A stretch of DNA of 33,328 bases from Alphaproteobacteria bacterium (GCA_005884685.1 VBAH01000051.1:1-33328); one strand, 5' to 3'. Counted from the first letter of the stretch, positions 1 through 6,967 are shown. Made by a program: numbers and translations. The notes: generated from the sequence alone by a model not told the origin.

Positions 1-343
1 CAACCGTCAGTCCATGCTCCAGTGCTGTGGCGGCGATTGCACCGTCGAGATTCTTGTTCCCGATCTTTGCCGAGAGACGACCCCAGCGCCGCGCGACATT
101 GACCGTAAGTGGCAGGATGCGATCGACGTAAAGGCGCAACGTGGCATCGAGCCATATCTCAAGGCCTCGTGCGAAGTGCGGGTCGACATGTCGTTGCCGC
201 TCGATTCCAAGCTCGATCTCGAAAGGCGTGATCGTCGATAAGAACACATCGGTAGGCGAGACCTGCGCGATCCAGGCAACGACGTTGTCATTGCGTTTTG
301 GCCGTCGCAGATCCGAGACGATATCGGTATCGAGTAGGAACAT
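1..343 (-). CDS. vapC: VapC-type PIN-domain toxin (3' end beyond window)
   Basis: The minus-strand reading frame starts at the ATG at 343 and runs off the left edge of the window, giving 114 residues of a PIN-domain ribonuclease; the family is usually about 130-140 aa, so little is missing. It opens with MFLLDTDIVSDLRRP, and acidic residues D5, E42 (in TPFEIELG) and D100 (in NKNLDGAIAATA) match the metal-binding carboxylates of PIN nucleases. VapC toxins cleave specific RNAs and are held inactive by a cognate antitoxin. The start lies 4 nt after the stop of the upstream antitoxin gene, so the two are surely one operon. Family identification is firm; the RNA target cannot be predicted. Confidence 0.9.
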   Translation of the reverse strand, partial: MFLLDTDIVSDLRRPKRNDNVVAWIAQVSPTDVFLSTITPFEIELGIERQRHVDPHFARGLEIWLDATLRLYVDRILPLTVNVARRWGRLSAKIGNKNLDGAIAATALEHGLTV

Positions 344-347
344 CCGG

Positions 348-605
348 CTAGAAATCGATCGTCCGGAACACGATCTCCGGCCGCTCGAAGTCTTCCCCGC
401 CTTGAGGGATCGCTAGCAGATGATCCTTGAAGTTTGGCGCACGCGCGCGCTCGAGTTGGCGCAACCGCTCGTAGTCGGCGGCGTCGAGGACAACGACGGC
501 AGGCTTACCGTGCTTGGTCACGGTCTGGGGAGCGCGGCGTGCAGCGTCGATCACAGCGCTGAACTGATTTTTCGCGTCTTGCACCGACCAGGAAGAGCGC
601 GCCAT
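348..605 (-). CDS. Phd/YefM-family antitoxin
   Basis: 85 aa, beginning MARSSWSVQDAKNQFSAVID, the typical N-terminal DNA-binding segment of Phd/YefM antitoxins, followed by the conserved TKHGKPAVVVLDAADYERL block at about 30-50. The C-terminal tail (ending in IVFRTIDF) is the part expected to wrap the toxin. It sits directly upstream of the PIN toxin gene with a 4-nt gap, the normal antitoxin-first order. A perfect 25-bp palindrome (616-640) lies just upstream of the start codon and overlaps the ribosome-binding region, consistent with autorepression by this protein. Pairing of a Phd-type antitoxin with a PIN toxin is well known in proteobacteria. Confidence 0.9.
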   Translation of the reverse strand: MARSSWSVQDAKNQFSAVIDAARRAPQTVTKHGKPAVVVLDAADYERLRQLERARAPNFKDHLLAIPQGGEDFERPEIVFRTIDF

Positions 606-615
606 GACAGTTTCC

Positions 616-640
616 TTCTAGCCAGAAATTCTGGCTAGAA
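616..640 (-). promoter_or_regulatory. Palindromic operator of the vapC-type TA module
   Basis: A perfect inverted repeat, arms ttctagccagaa and ttctggctagaa (12 nt each) around one central base, placed 10 nt upstream of the antitoxin ATG. Its promoter-distal edge abuts the AAGGAAA ribosome-binding sequence. Position and symmetry fit the autorepressor site of a Phd/YefM-type antitoxin; binding is inferred. Confidence 0.7.
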
Positions 641-690
641 ATAGGCGTGTATGACATGAAGGTCAAGGGAAACCCATCCCCACCACGCCC

Positions 691-807
691 ATGTCTGTCC
701 CGACCGGCGAGCGCGGCAAGCTGCTGCAACGCATCCACGTGCAGTTGGCCAAGCTCAACAACGCCGAGCTCGCGCGCGCCGTGAAGATGCTGAAGGCGCT
801 GGAGTGA
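691..807 (+). CDS. Small hypothetical protein (38 aa)
   Basis: An ATG-started frame of 38 residues, rich in Leu, Lys and Ala in a pattern that could form one amphipathic helix (core KLLQRIHVQLAKLNNAELAR). No family recognised. Its stop overlaps the GTG start of the next small frame (GTGA at 804-807), as in translationally coupled genes. No clear Shine-Dalgarno sequence precedes it. It could be a real small protein or the eroded start of a larger gene whose frame was broken near 805. Confidence 0.35.
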   Translation: MSVPTGERGKLLQRIHVQLAKLNNAELARAVKMLKALE

Positions 808-977
808 GCCGAGAAGGAGGAGCCGCGCAATGCGCTCCGCTTTATCGTGCCCTTACGGGCACACGCGGCTACGAGCATGATTTCAGCAGGATCAAGGTCA
901 CGATCACCGAGATCGCGATCGAACCCGCAACGCCCAAGCCGTTGGAGAAGAAGAAAAACATCGCAGACGCCCTTTGA
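804..977 (+). CDS. Small hypothetical protein (57 aa), possibly a gene remnant
   Basis: GTG-started frame overlapping the stop of the previous small ORF by 4 nt. The segment GYEHDFSRIKVTITEIAIEP followed by a Lys-rich PKPLEKKKN tail looks like genuine protein coding rather than random GC-rich translation, but I recognise no family. The N-terminal 20 residues (around QCAPLYRALTG) look less protein-like, so the real gene may be the 3' fragment of something degraded between the two toxin-antitoxin modules. Confidence 0.3.
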   Translation: MSREGGAAQCAPLYRALTGTRGYEHDFSRIKVTITEIAIEPATPKPLEKKKNIADAL

Positions 978-1071
978 AAAGCTAACGAGGTTGCGGTGCC
1001 CCGTGTTCCCGGCGAATCAGGCTTCGTCTTTCCCGGCCTTGCGAACGTCGCCTCGGTCGGTTCCCCGTGGT

Positions 1072-1087
1072 AGGTTACATGTAACCT
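1072..1087 (+). promoter_or_regulatory. Palindromic operator upstream of mazEF-like genes
   Basis: A perfect 16-bp palindrome, AGGTTACATGTAACCT, ending 14 nt before the GTG start of the antitoxin gene. MazE-type antitoxins usually repress their own promoter by binding such sites; the position fits, binding is inferred. Confidence 0.65.
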
Positions 1088-1101
1088 TCAGGGAGCGTCC
1101 C

Positions 1102-1359
1102 GTGACGTCACCGGCCGAGCGAAAGAAGGCGACCCGCAAGAAGGTCGCGTCCCATCGCGCCAAGCTGCGCGCGCAGGGGCTGCGCCCGATCCAGATCTGG
1201 GTGCCGGACACACGCTCGCCCGAGTTCGCCAAGGAAGCGCGGCGCCAGTCGCGCGCAATCGCGCGCAGTCCGCAGGAGAAGGAGGATATGGCCTTCGTCG
1301 AGTCGCTTTCTTCCTGGCTGTGGGAGGATGGCTCTCCTTGGCGGTGGGACGATAAGTGA
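1102..1359 (+). CDS. MazE-like antitoxin (DUF3018 family)
   Basis: 85 aa, started at GTG 1102 because the sequence before it (the operator and beyond) does not look coding, although the frame is open to 847. The N-terminus is strongly basic (SPAERKKATRKKVASHRAKL), followed by GLRPIQIWVPDTRSPEFAKEA, the hallmark of the DUF3018/'antitoxin MazE family' group: short basic DNA-binding head, then an acidic C-terminal part ending SPWRWDDK that should contact the toxin. The gene overlaps the MazF-like toxin start by 4 nt (GTGA), so the pair is translationally coupled. The 16-bp palindrome upstream is the likely autoregulatory site. Confidence 0.85.
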   Translation: MTSPAERKKATRKKVASHRAKLRAQGLRPIQIWVPDTRSPEFAKEARRQSRAIARSPQEKEDMAFVESLSSWLWEDGSPWRWDDK

Positions 1360-1685
1360 AGCGCGGCGAGGTTTGGACCCTCGCCGGTGCAAGCCACTAT
1401 GGCGGAAAGCCGCGTTCTGTGGTGATCGTGCAGGACGATCGCTTTGACGAGATCGCCTCGATCACCGTTTGCCTACTCACGAGCAACGGGACGCAGGCGC
1501 AAGCGTTTCGGGTCCCCGTCGACCCGACTGAAGCGAGTGGCTTGGCTCAACCGTCATGGCTGATGGCTGACAAGATCACGACAGTGCCCAAAGCGCGCCT
1601 CGGCCGCCGCATCGGGCGTCTCGACGACGAAACGATGCTGCGGCTCAATCGCGCCATGCTGGTGTTTCTCGGCCTTGCGGGCTGA
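1356..1685 (+). CDS. mazF: MazF/PemK-family mRNA interferase toxin
   Basis: 109 aa from a GTG start inside the GTGA overlap with the antitoxin stop. It starts (M/V)KRGEVWTL, has the family's KPRSVVIVQDDRFD strand with the conserved Arg, then SITVCLLTSN and the PSWLMADKITTVPKARLG block, all in the order of MazF/PemK ribonucleases. These toxins cut mRNA at short sequence motifs when the antitoxin is degraded. Full length with no disruption. Family assignment is solid; target motif unknown. Confidence 0.92.
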   Translation: MKRGEVWTLAGASHYGGKPRSVVIVQDDRFDEIASITVCLLTSNGTQAQAFRVPVDPTEASGLAQPSWLMADKITTVPKARLGRRIGRLDDETMLRLNRAMLVFLGLAG

Positions 1686-1744
1686 CGCCGCCCGCGAAAA
1701 AAAGTTACGCACGCTCCTCAAACCCACCCGTATCCTCCGCGCAC

Positions 1745-2165
1745 CCTGCTCGCCGAGGGGCGCCATCATGAGGCGTCTTGGTGGCGGAGCAGGCCGGAGG
1801 CGGGACCGGAGAACTGGTCCTCAATCCGGCGGCGGGCGCCCGGCAATTCCGGGCCTTCGACCGGTGCGGCGCCCGCGCTGCCGGCTCGCAACCGGCACCC
1901 GGGCGGCGTCGGGGCTCCGCCCGGGGACACAATGATCCCCTGCCAGGAGCTGGCTGATGGCGGCGCGTCAAGCGCGCCGCTGAAAGCGCGGCCCGATGCC
2001 GTAAGGAAGACGCCGCCGCAGAGCGTCGAGAGGCGCGCCGGCCTACGTCACTGGCCGGTCATCTCCGGCGATCCGGAGATCGGCCCAACCGCGAGGCGGC
2101 CACCGGGTGCGGCGTATCCGCACCAGCGCCTGTCGGCGCTCTGCTCCCCTCATTTTTTTTCGGGG
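1745..2165. ncRNA. Candidate structured RNA: dense hairpin array in gene-free stretch
   Basis: The 602 nt between mazF and the next gene contain no convincing reading frame but a near-continuous run of stems: 1745-1754/1783-1793 enclosing 1759-1764/1772-1777; 1803-1809/1814-1820 (loop AGAA); 1832-1840/1868-1876; 1880-1884/1892-1896; 1898-1906/1917-1925 (9 bp perfect); 1942-1946/1950-1954; 1960-1967/1973-1980 (8 bp); 2061-2068/2073-2080 (8 bp, extended by 2053-2057/2081-2085); 2106-2112/2118-2124 (7 bp); 2125-2130/2135-2140; and a final 2146-2149/2162-2165 with a run of eight T in its loop. I looked for signature motifs of RNase P, tmRNA and SRP RNA and saw none. High GC raises chance pairing, so a novel RNA or a complex repeat are both possible; strand is not settled. 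Confidence 0.4.
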
Positions 2166-2287
2166 AACGGAAAACGGACAAGGGCATCCGGCGCCCTCCT
2201 CGAAACCGGGCGGCGCAGCGTTGGCTAAAGCCGGTTCAAAAGGCGTAAGCTCCGTTCGCGGGCGCCGCGACGCAAGGGAACACCACA

Positions 2288-2464
2288 ATGGTCTTCAGAC
2301 CGAATTACCGGCAGCAGCGCTCACAACGCGACCGCTCGGCGAAATCACGCCAGGAAGAAAAGATGGAGAAGCTGCGCGAGCGATCGGAGAAGCGCAAAGC
2401 CGAGCGCGAGGCGGGCGGGCTTCCGCCCGAAAACACCGAGCCTTCCGAAGGCGAGCAGCGCTGA
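2288..2464 (+). CDS. Small basic conserved-type protein (58 aa)
   Basis: ATG preceded by AAGGGAA at a good distance. The protein starts MVFRPNYRQQRSQRDRSAK and continues as a highly charged Lys/Arg/Glu helix (EKMEKLRERSEKRKAEREAG), ending in an acidic, Pro-rich tail. Short proteins starting with a similar '(M)xxRPNYxQQRSxR' motif are common in Bradyrhizobium-type genomes; their function is unknown to me. Composition suggests a soluble helical, perhaps nucleic-acid- or ribosome-associated protein. The next gene starts 30 nt downstream with its own ribosome-binding site. Confidence 0.7.
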   Translation: MVFRPNYRQQRSQRDRSAKSRQEEKMEKLRERSEKRKAEREAGGLPPENTEPSEGEQR

Positions 2465-2494
2465 GGCATGTCTACAAAATCTCACGGAGGAATT

Positions 2495-3748
2495 ATGCGC
2501 AGCGTAGACCGGCGTTCGGCGCTCATCGGCGGCGCGACGCTCGCGCTCGGGCTCGGCAGTCAGGCACGCGCGCAGCAAGGTCTCGCGCAGGCGCCGGCCG
2601 AGCGGATCGCCGCCGCGCGCGCCGAGCACGCCAAGCTCGCCGCACAATGCGACGCGCAGTTCGTCGGCCTGCCGTCGGCGACCGCGCCGCGCTCGGAGGT
2701 CGGCGGGCATCCGTGCCAGGGCATCTACTGGACGCCGAAGGGGCAGCGCCCGCGCGTCGCGCTGATCGCGACGCATTACAATGTCGATTTCGCCGAGCAT
2801 TATCTCGCGCCCTACATCGCGTCGCGTGGGCTGGGCTTCCTCGGCTGGAACACGCGCTATCGCGGCAACGAGGACCTGTTCACGCTCGAGCACGCGCTGA
2901 TCGACATCGGCGCCGGCGTGACATGGCTGCGCCAGCAGGGCGCCGAGCGCGTGGTCATTCTCGGCAATTCCGGCGGCGGTTCGCTGATGGGCGCGTATCA
3001 GGCCGAGGCGACGACGCCGACCTTGCACGCCGCGATGAAGGGGGCCGCGCACGATGCGCTCGCCAATCTCCCGAAATCCGATCTCTACATCTCGCTCAAC
3101 GCCCATGCGGGCCGGCCGGAGGTGCTGACCAGCTGGCTCGATGCGTCGGTGACGGACGAGCGCGATCCGGTGGCGACCGATGAATCGCTCAACCCGTACA
3201 ACAAGGAAAACGGCCCGCCGTACTCGGAGGAATTCATCACGCGCTATCGCGCCGCGCAGCGCGCGCGCAACCAGCGCATCACCGACTGGTGCAAGGCGGA
3301 GCTGGCGCGGCTCAATGCGGCGGGAATCCCGGATTTTCTGTTTCCGCTGTTTCGCGCCTGGGCGGACTTGCGTTTCATGGACGGGCGCATCGATCCGTCG
3401 GATCGCGTGACACCGGGCTGCTATCGCGGCGATCCGGCTGTGGCGAACCGCGGCTTCGGGCTCGGCCGCGCCAACACGCTCAAAAGCTGGCTCTCGATGT
3501 GGAGCCTGGAAACCTCGAAGTGCCAGGGCCCGGAGCAGCTCGCGAAGTTCGCGATCCCGGCGCTGGTGATCCAGAGCCGCGCCGATCAGGGCGTGTTCCT
3601 GAGCGATGCGCGCAAAATGTTCGCGGCGGTCGGCTCGAAGGACAAGGCGATCGAGCTCATTCCGGGCAACCATTATCTCGAGGACGGGCCGGACCATCGC
3701 CACCGCGCGGCCAGCCTCATCGCGGATTGGGTGAAGGCGAGGGCGTGA
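2495..3748 (+). CDS. Exported alpha/beta-hydrolase (probable Tat signal)
   Basis: 417 aa from the ATG at 2495, chosen over the in-frame ATG at 2468 because ACGGAGGAAT sits right before it. The N-terminus (RSVDRRSALIGGATLALGLG, then AxA-type cleavage SQARA) has twin arginines and a hydrophobic stretch, so Tat export to the periplasm is likely. The catalytic core is an alpha/beta-hydrolase: nucleophile elbow GNSGG with S159, an acid candidate in SRADQGVF and a histidine in GNHYLEDGPDHRH near the C-terminus. The ATHYNVDFAEHY segment resembles the oxyanion strand. Substrate is unknown; the fold suggests an esterase or related hydrolase. Confidence 0.85.
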   Translation: MRSVDRRSALIGGATLALGLGSQARAQQGLAQAPAERIAAARAEHAKLAAQCDAQFVGLPSATAPRSEVGGHPCQGIYWTPKGQRPRVALIATHYNVDFAEHYLAPYIASRGLGFLGWNTRYRGNEDLFTLEHALIDIGAGVTWLRQQGAERVVILGNSGGGSLMGAYQAEATTPTLHAAMKGAAHDALANLPKSDLYISLNAHAGRPEVLTSWLDASVTDERDPVATDESLNPYNKENGPPYSEEFITRYRAAQRARNQRITDWCKAELARLNAAGIPDFLFPLFRAWADLRFMDGRIDPSDRVTPGCYRGDPAVANRGFGLGRANTLKSWLSMWSLETSKCQGPEQLAKFAIPALVIQSRADQGVFLSDARKMFAAVGSKDKAIELIPGNHYLEDGPDHRHRAASLIADWVKARA

Positions 3749-3754
3749 CACCTT

Positions 3755-3823
3755 CCGCTCGTCCCCGCGAAAGCGGGGACCCAGCTCTTGGCCCTGGATT
3801 CCCGCTTACGCGGGAATGAGCGG
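3755..3823. repeat. Cloverleaf palindromic repeat, family A copy 1
   Basis: 69-bp element closed by CCGCTC/GAGCGG. Inside are hairpin TCCCCGCG-aa-AGCGGGGA, a CCAG/CTGG middle arm, and hairpin TTCCCGCT-ta-CGCGGGAA. Translation of one strand gives the 'PRESGDP' peptide typical of such repeats. Same architecture as 12791-12870 and, more loosely, 32291-32388. It lies between convergent genes and could act as a bidirectional transcription end. Confidence 0.85.
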
Positions 3824-3825
3824 AG

Positions 3826-4728
3826 CTAGGAGGTTGCTCCAATGTACCAATCCGCGATCTGGCTCCCGGTCCAGAGCGCCACATCCTTCTTCGCCGCGAT
3901 CATCTCGATGATTTGGCGGAAATACTTGAGCCGGTGCGCGGCGCCGAGGATGTAGGGATGCTGCACCAGCGCCATCACGCGCGCGCCGTCCGCCGCATCG
4001 GCATAGATCTGCTCGAACTGGTCGCGGGCGCGCTCGAAGTATTCGCGTGCCGGATGATGCTGGATCAGCATCATGGCGACGTCGTTGCACTCCTGCGTGT
4101 AGGGCACGTTCAGAATGCGCCCGGTGCGCGTCTTGAGCCACACCGGCTGGTCGTCGAGCACCCAGTCGCACACGTAGTCGTAGCCTTCCTCGGAGAGCAG
4201 GTCCGGCGTCTCCCAGGTCTCCGTGAGCCCCGGTCCGAGCCAGCCGCGCGGCGGCTTGCCGCTGGCCTGCGCGATCACCTCGCGCGTGCGGCGGATGTCG
4301 GCGCGCTCGTCTTCCACCTTCTGCATGTTGCGCTGGGTGAATCCATGCCCGATGAATTCCCACTTGCGCGCGTTCGCAGCCTGGACGATCTGCGGATAGG
4401 CGGCGATCGCCGAGCCGTTGATCGCGAGCGTCGCCGGCACCTTGAAGTCGTCGAACACCTTGAGCATACGCCAGAAGCCGACGCGGTTGCCGTATTCATG
4501 CCAGGCCCAGTTCGGAATGTCGGGCGAGGGCGCGCCGCCCGCCGGCGGGGTGAGCACGGTGCGCGGCATGGGCTGCAGGATGTCCCACTCCTCCACGTTG
4601 ACGATGCACCACACCGCCATGCGGGCGCCGCCCGGCAGCTTCAGCGGCTTGCGCTCCGCAATCGGCGAATAGGCGATGCGCTCGGTCGGCAGCAGGCCGA
4701 CGGGCGGATGTTTGGGGGCGTCGTTCAT
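3826..4728 (-). CDS. Polysaccharide deacetylase / PuuE-like hydrolase (paralogue 2)
   Basis: 300 aa. Belongs to the NodB-homology (CE4-like) superfamily, closest in style to PuuE-type allantoinases and 'polysaccharide deacetylase family' proteins: LKLPGGARMAVWCIVNVEEWD at 29-49, WHEYGNRVG at 76-84, an NGSAI segment at 104-108, GHG at 127-129 and GWLGPGLTET at 162-171. The usual DD motif of metal-dependent CE4 enzymes is replaced by VEEWD, so metal use and substrate are uncertain. No signal peptide, so cytoplasmic. It is translationally coupled (ATGA, 4-nt overlap) to a close paralogue upstream; the pair may form a hetero-oligomer or act on related amide substrates. Confidence 0.85.
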   Translation of the reverse strand: MNDAPKHPPVGLLPTERIAYSPIAERKPLKLPGGARMAVWCIVNVEEWDILQPMPRTVLTPPAGGAPSPDIPNWAWHEYGNRVGFWRMLKVFDDFKVPATLAINGSAIAAYPQIVQAANARKWEFIGHGFTQRNMQKVEDERADIRRTREVIAQASGKPPRGWLGPGLTETWETPDLLSEEGYDYVCDWVLDDQPVWLKTRTGRILNVPYTQECNDVAMMLIQHHPAREYFERARDQFEQIYADAADGARVMALVQHPYILGAAHRLKYFRQIIEMIAAKKDVALWTGSQIADWYIGATS

Positions 4729-5627
4729 TCTGCCGCCTTCTGCGCGGCGCCGGTCTGCGCCAGGTACCAGTCGAGAATCTGCTCGCCGTTCCAGTGCAAG
4801 ACACCGTCATGGCGCGCGACATGATCGTAGATCTGCTCGAGGTACTTGATGCGATGCGGCTGGCCCGAAATGTACGGGTGGATCGCGAGCGAGCAAATCT
4901 TGGCGCGGCTCGCGCCTTCCGCATAAAGTCGGTCGAACTGGTCAATCGTGCGTTTGAGCAGATAGTCGCTCTCGTGATGCTGCACGATCATCATCGGAAT
5001 GTCGTTGAGCTCGACCGAGTAAGGGAGCGTGACGAGCGGCCCCTTCTCGGTGCGGATGACCGTCGGTTCGTCGTCGTAGACCCAGTCGCCGATGTAACGC
5101 ACGCCCGCGGCAGCGAGCAGCTCCGGCGTCTCGTAGGTTTCGGTGAGGCCCGGTCCGAGCCAGCCGGCCGGGCGCTTGCCGGTGAATGTCTCCAGAATGC
5201 CCATCGCGCGCGCGATCATGGCGGCCTGGTCGCCCTCCTTGTGGATCGGCCCCTGCTCGTAGGAGTGGCCCATGAACTCCCAGCCGTCGTCCTTCGCCTG
5301 TTGCGCAACGCGCTGATAGTCCTCGCACACGCGCGCATTGATCGAGAGCGTCGGTTTGATGTTCAGGCGGGCAAACAGATCGAAGAAACGCCACACGCCG
5401 ACGCGCATGCCGTATTCGTGCCAACTCCAGTTCGGCACATCCGGCAGCATCGGCACGCCGGTCGGGGCGGGGAGCACCTGGCGCGCCATCGGCTTGCCGA
5501 TGTCCCACACTTCGAGGTTCACGATGGTCCAGAATACGACGCGCGCGCCGCCCGGCAGCTTGAGCGGCGGGCGGTCGACGATGGCCGAATAGTCGGCGCG
5601 CTCGCGCGGGATCATGGGGTTTGGCAT
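4725..5627 (-). CDS. Polysaccharide deacetylase / PuuE-like hydrolase (paralogue 1)
   Basis: 300 aa from the ATG at 5627 (MPNPMIPRERADYS). The frame is open to 5702, but that extension is just the translation of the repeat at 5638-5775. An ATG four codons later (5615) is an alternative start. It shows the same landmarks as its downstream neighbour: LKLPGGARVVFWTIVNLEVWD, WHEYGMRVG, a GHSYEQG segment where the neighbour has GHGFTQR, GWLGPGLTETYETPELL and IVQHHESDY. The two proteins align end to end without large gaps, indicating tandem duplication. Cytoplasmic hydrolase acting on C-N bonds is the family expectation; actual substrate is open. First gene of a two-gene operon. Confidence 0.85.
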   Translation of the reverse strand: MPNPMIPRERADYSAIVDRPPLKLPGGARVVFWTIVNLEVWDIGKPMARQVLPAPTGVPMLPDVPNWSWHEYGMRVGVWRFFDLFARLNIKPTLSINARVCEDYQRVAQQAKDDGWEFMGHSYEQGPIHKEGDQAAMIARAMGILETFTGKRPAGWLGPGLTETYETPELLAAAGVRYIGDWVYDDEPTVIRTEKGPLVTLPYSVELNDIPMMIVQHHESDYLLKRTIDQFDRLYAEGASRAKICSLAIHPYISGQPHRIKYLEQIYDHVARHDGVLHWNGEQILDWYLAQTGAAQKAAE

Positions 5628-5637
5628 GGGTGGTCTC

Positions 5638-5775
5638 GTCATTCCGGGGCGCCGCGCAGCGGCGAGCCCGGAATCCATAACCACTACCGCTACCGAAGTC
5701 ACTCAGGCCGTGCCACATCGCGAATTCTGTGGTTATGGATTCCGGGCTCCGGCTTTCAGCTGGGCCCGGAATGAC
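5638..5775. repeat. Palindromic repeat, family B copy 1
   Basis: 138-bp element closed by GTCATTCCGGG/CCCGGAATGAC (11 bp). Inside are CGCCGC-gca-GCGGCG, a perfect 18-bp stem (5667-5684 with 5729-5746, core GGAATCCATAACCAC), and an imperfect third arm. A second copy is at 9267-9392. It sits between divergent genes and its right terminus contains the ATG used by the FAD monooxygenase. Confidence 0.85.
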
Positions 5776-6967
5776 GGAGAGACTGTTGCGCATCCTGATC
5801 GTCGGCGCAGGGATCGGCGGGCTGACGGCCGCGCTCGCGCTGTTGCGCGAGGGTCACGATGTCGCCGTGTACGAGCAGGCGCCGCGGCTCGCCGAACTCG
5901 GCGCGGGCGTACAGATTTCGGCGAACGGGTCGCGCGTCCTGTTCGCGCTCGGCCTCGAGGATGCGATCCGCCGTGTGTGGTGCGAGCCGGCGGGCAAAGA
6001 AATCCGGTTGTGGAACACGGGCGAGACCTGGAAGCTGTTCGATCTCGGCGCCGAGTCGGTCGCGCGCTACGGCGCGCCGTATTTCATGATCCATCGTGCC
6101 GATCTGCACCGCGTGCTGATCGATGCGGTGCGGGCGCTTGCGCCGGATGCGATTCATCTCAATGCGCGCTGCGCCAGTTTCGATGACGATGGCCGCGCTG
6201 TCACGCTGCGCCTCGCGACCCACGAGCACGTGACCGGCGGCGTCCTGATCGGTGCCGACGGCGTGCACTCGCGCATCCGCAACATCCTCGTCGGCGACGA
6301 CAAGCCGGAATTCACCGGCTGCATGGCGTGGCGTGGGCTCGTGCCGACGGAAAAACTGCCGCTGCACATGCGGCGCAATGTCGGAGTCAACTGGGTCGGC
6401 CCCGGCGGCCACGTCATCAACTATCTCCTGCGCCGCGGTGAGATCTTCAACTTCGTCGGCGTGGTCGAGCGCGACTGGCGCGTGGAATCATGGACCGAAA
6501 TGGGAACGCGCGAGGAATGTGCAGCGGACTTTTCCGGCTGGAACCACGACATTCATGCCATCATCCGCAACATCGAACAGCCATACAAATGGGCGCTGCT
6601 CGGGCGCACGCCGCTGACGCGCTTCTCCCACGGCCGCGTCACGTTGCTCGGCGACGCCGCGCACCCGACACTGCCGATGCTGGCGCAGGGCGCCAACATG
6701 GCGATCGAGGACGGCCTGGTGCTGGCGCGCTGCCTTGCGGCTTATGGCGACGCCGAGACGGCGCTCGCCCATTACGATGCCGCGCGCGTCGCGCGCACGG
6801 CGAAGCTGGTGCAGGGTGCCAACGACATGGCAAGGCGATTCCACAATCCGGCGCTTGCGGACGCAACGGGTGCGAAGGCCTACGTGGACGCGCAATGGAG
6901 CGAAGCCACGGTCAAGCAGCGCTATGACTGGATCTTCCAGTACGATGCTGCGCGCGTGGCGGTCTGA
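5771..6967 (+). CDS. FAD-dependent aromatic monooxygenase (salicylate/3-hydroxybenzoate hydroxylase type)
   Basis: 398 aa from the ATG at 5771. Three FAD-hydroxylase motifs are in place: GAGIGG at 12-17 (dinucleotide fold), GADGVHS at about 161-167 (DG motif) and GDAAHP at about 294-299 followed by QGANMAIEDG. The whole length matches single-component class A flavoprotein monooxygenases that hydroxylate phenolic acids using NAD(P)H and O2; GHDVAVYEQAPRLAELGAGVQIS is typical of the salicylate 1-monooxygenase-like subgroup. Substrate is not predictable. The start codon belongs to the terminal arm of the upstream repeat and no good ribosome-binding site is visible. The YfhO-like gene follows after 3 nt. 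Confidence 0.88.
   Translation: MTERLLRILIVGAGIGGLTAALALLREGHDVAVYEQAPRLAELGAGVQISANGSRVLFALGLEDAIRRVWCEPAGKEIRLWNTGETWKLFDLGAESVARYGAPYFMIHRADLHRVLIDAVRALAPDAIHLNARCASFDDDGRAVTLRLATHEHVTGGVLIGADGVHSRIRNILVGDDKPEFTGCMAWRGLVPTEKLPLHMRRNVGVNWVGPGGHVINYLLRRGEIFNFVGVVERDWRVESWTEMGTREECAADFSGWNHDIHAIIRNIEQPYKWALLGRTPLTRFSHGRVTLLGDAAHPTLPMLAQGANMAIEDGLVLARCLAAYGDAETALAHYDAARVARTAKLVQGANDMARRFHNPALADATGAKAYVDAQWSEATVKQRYDWIFQYDAARVAV

Noticed and set aside
847-1101. N-terminal extension of the MazE-like antitoxin
   Set aside because: The in-frame upstream sequence is Arg/Ser-rich shadow-like translation and would run through the 16-bp operator; the GTG at 1102 gives the family's usual length.
1745-2165. 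RNase P RNA, tmRNA or SRP RNA
   Set aside because: The P4 GAGGAAAGTCC motif, the tmRNA TTCGA/tag parts and the SRP GGAAG-type apical loop are not found in order; only a weak TGAAA...GTAAGG resemblance at 1981-2007.
2345-3751. 468-codon open frame on the minus strand
   Set aside because: Antisense shadow of the alpha/beta-hydrolase, with typical Arg/Ala-rich shadow composition and no ribosome-binding site or motifs.
3755-3823. CRISPR-like array from repeated hairpins
   Set aside because: Copies are single, dispersed and palindromic, without spacer periodicity or cas genes.
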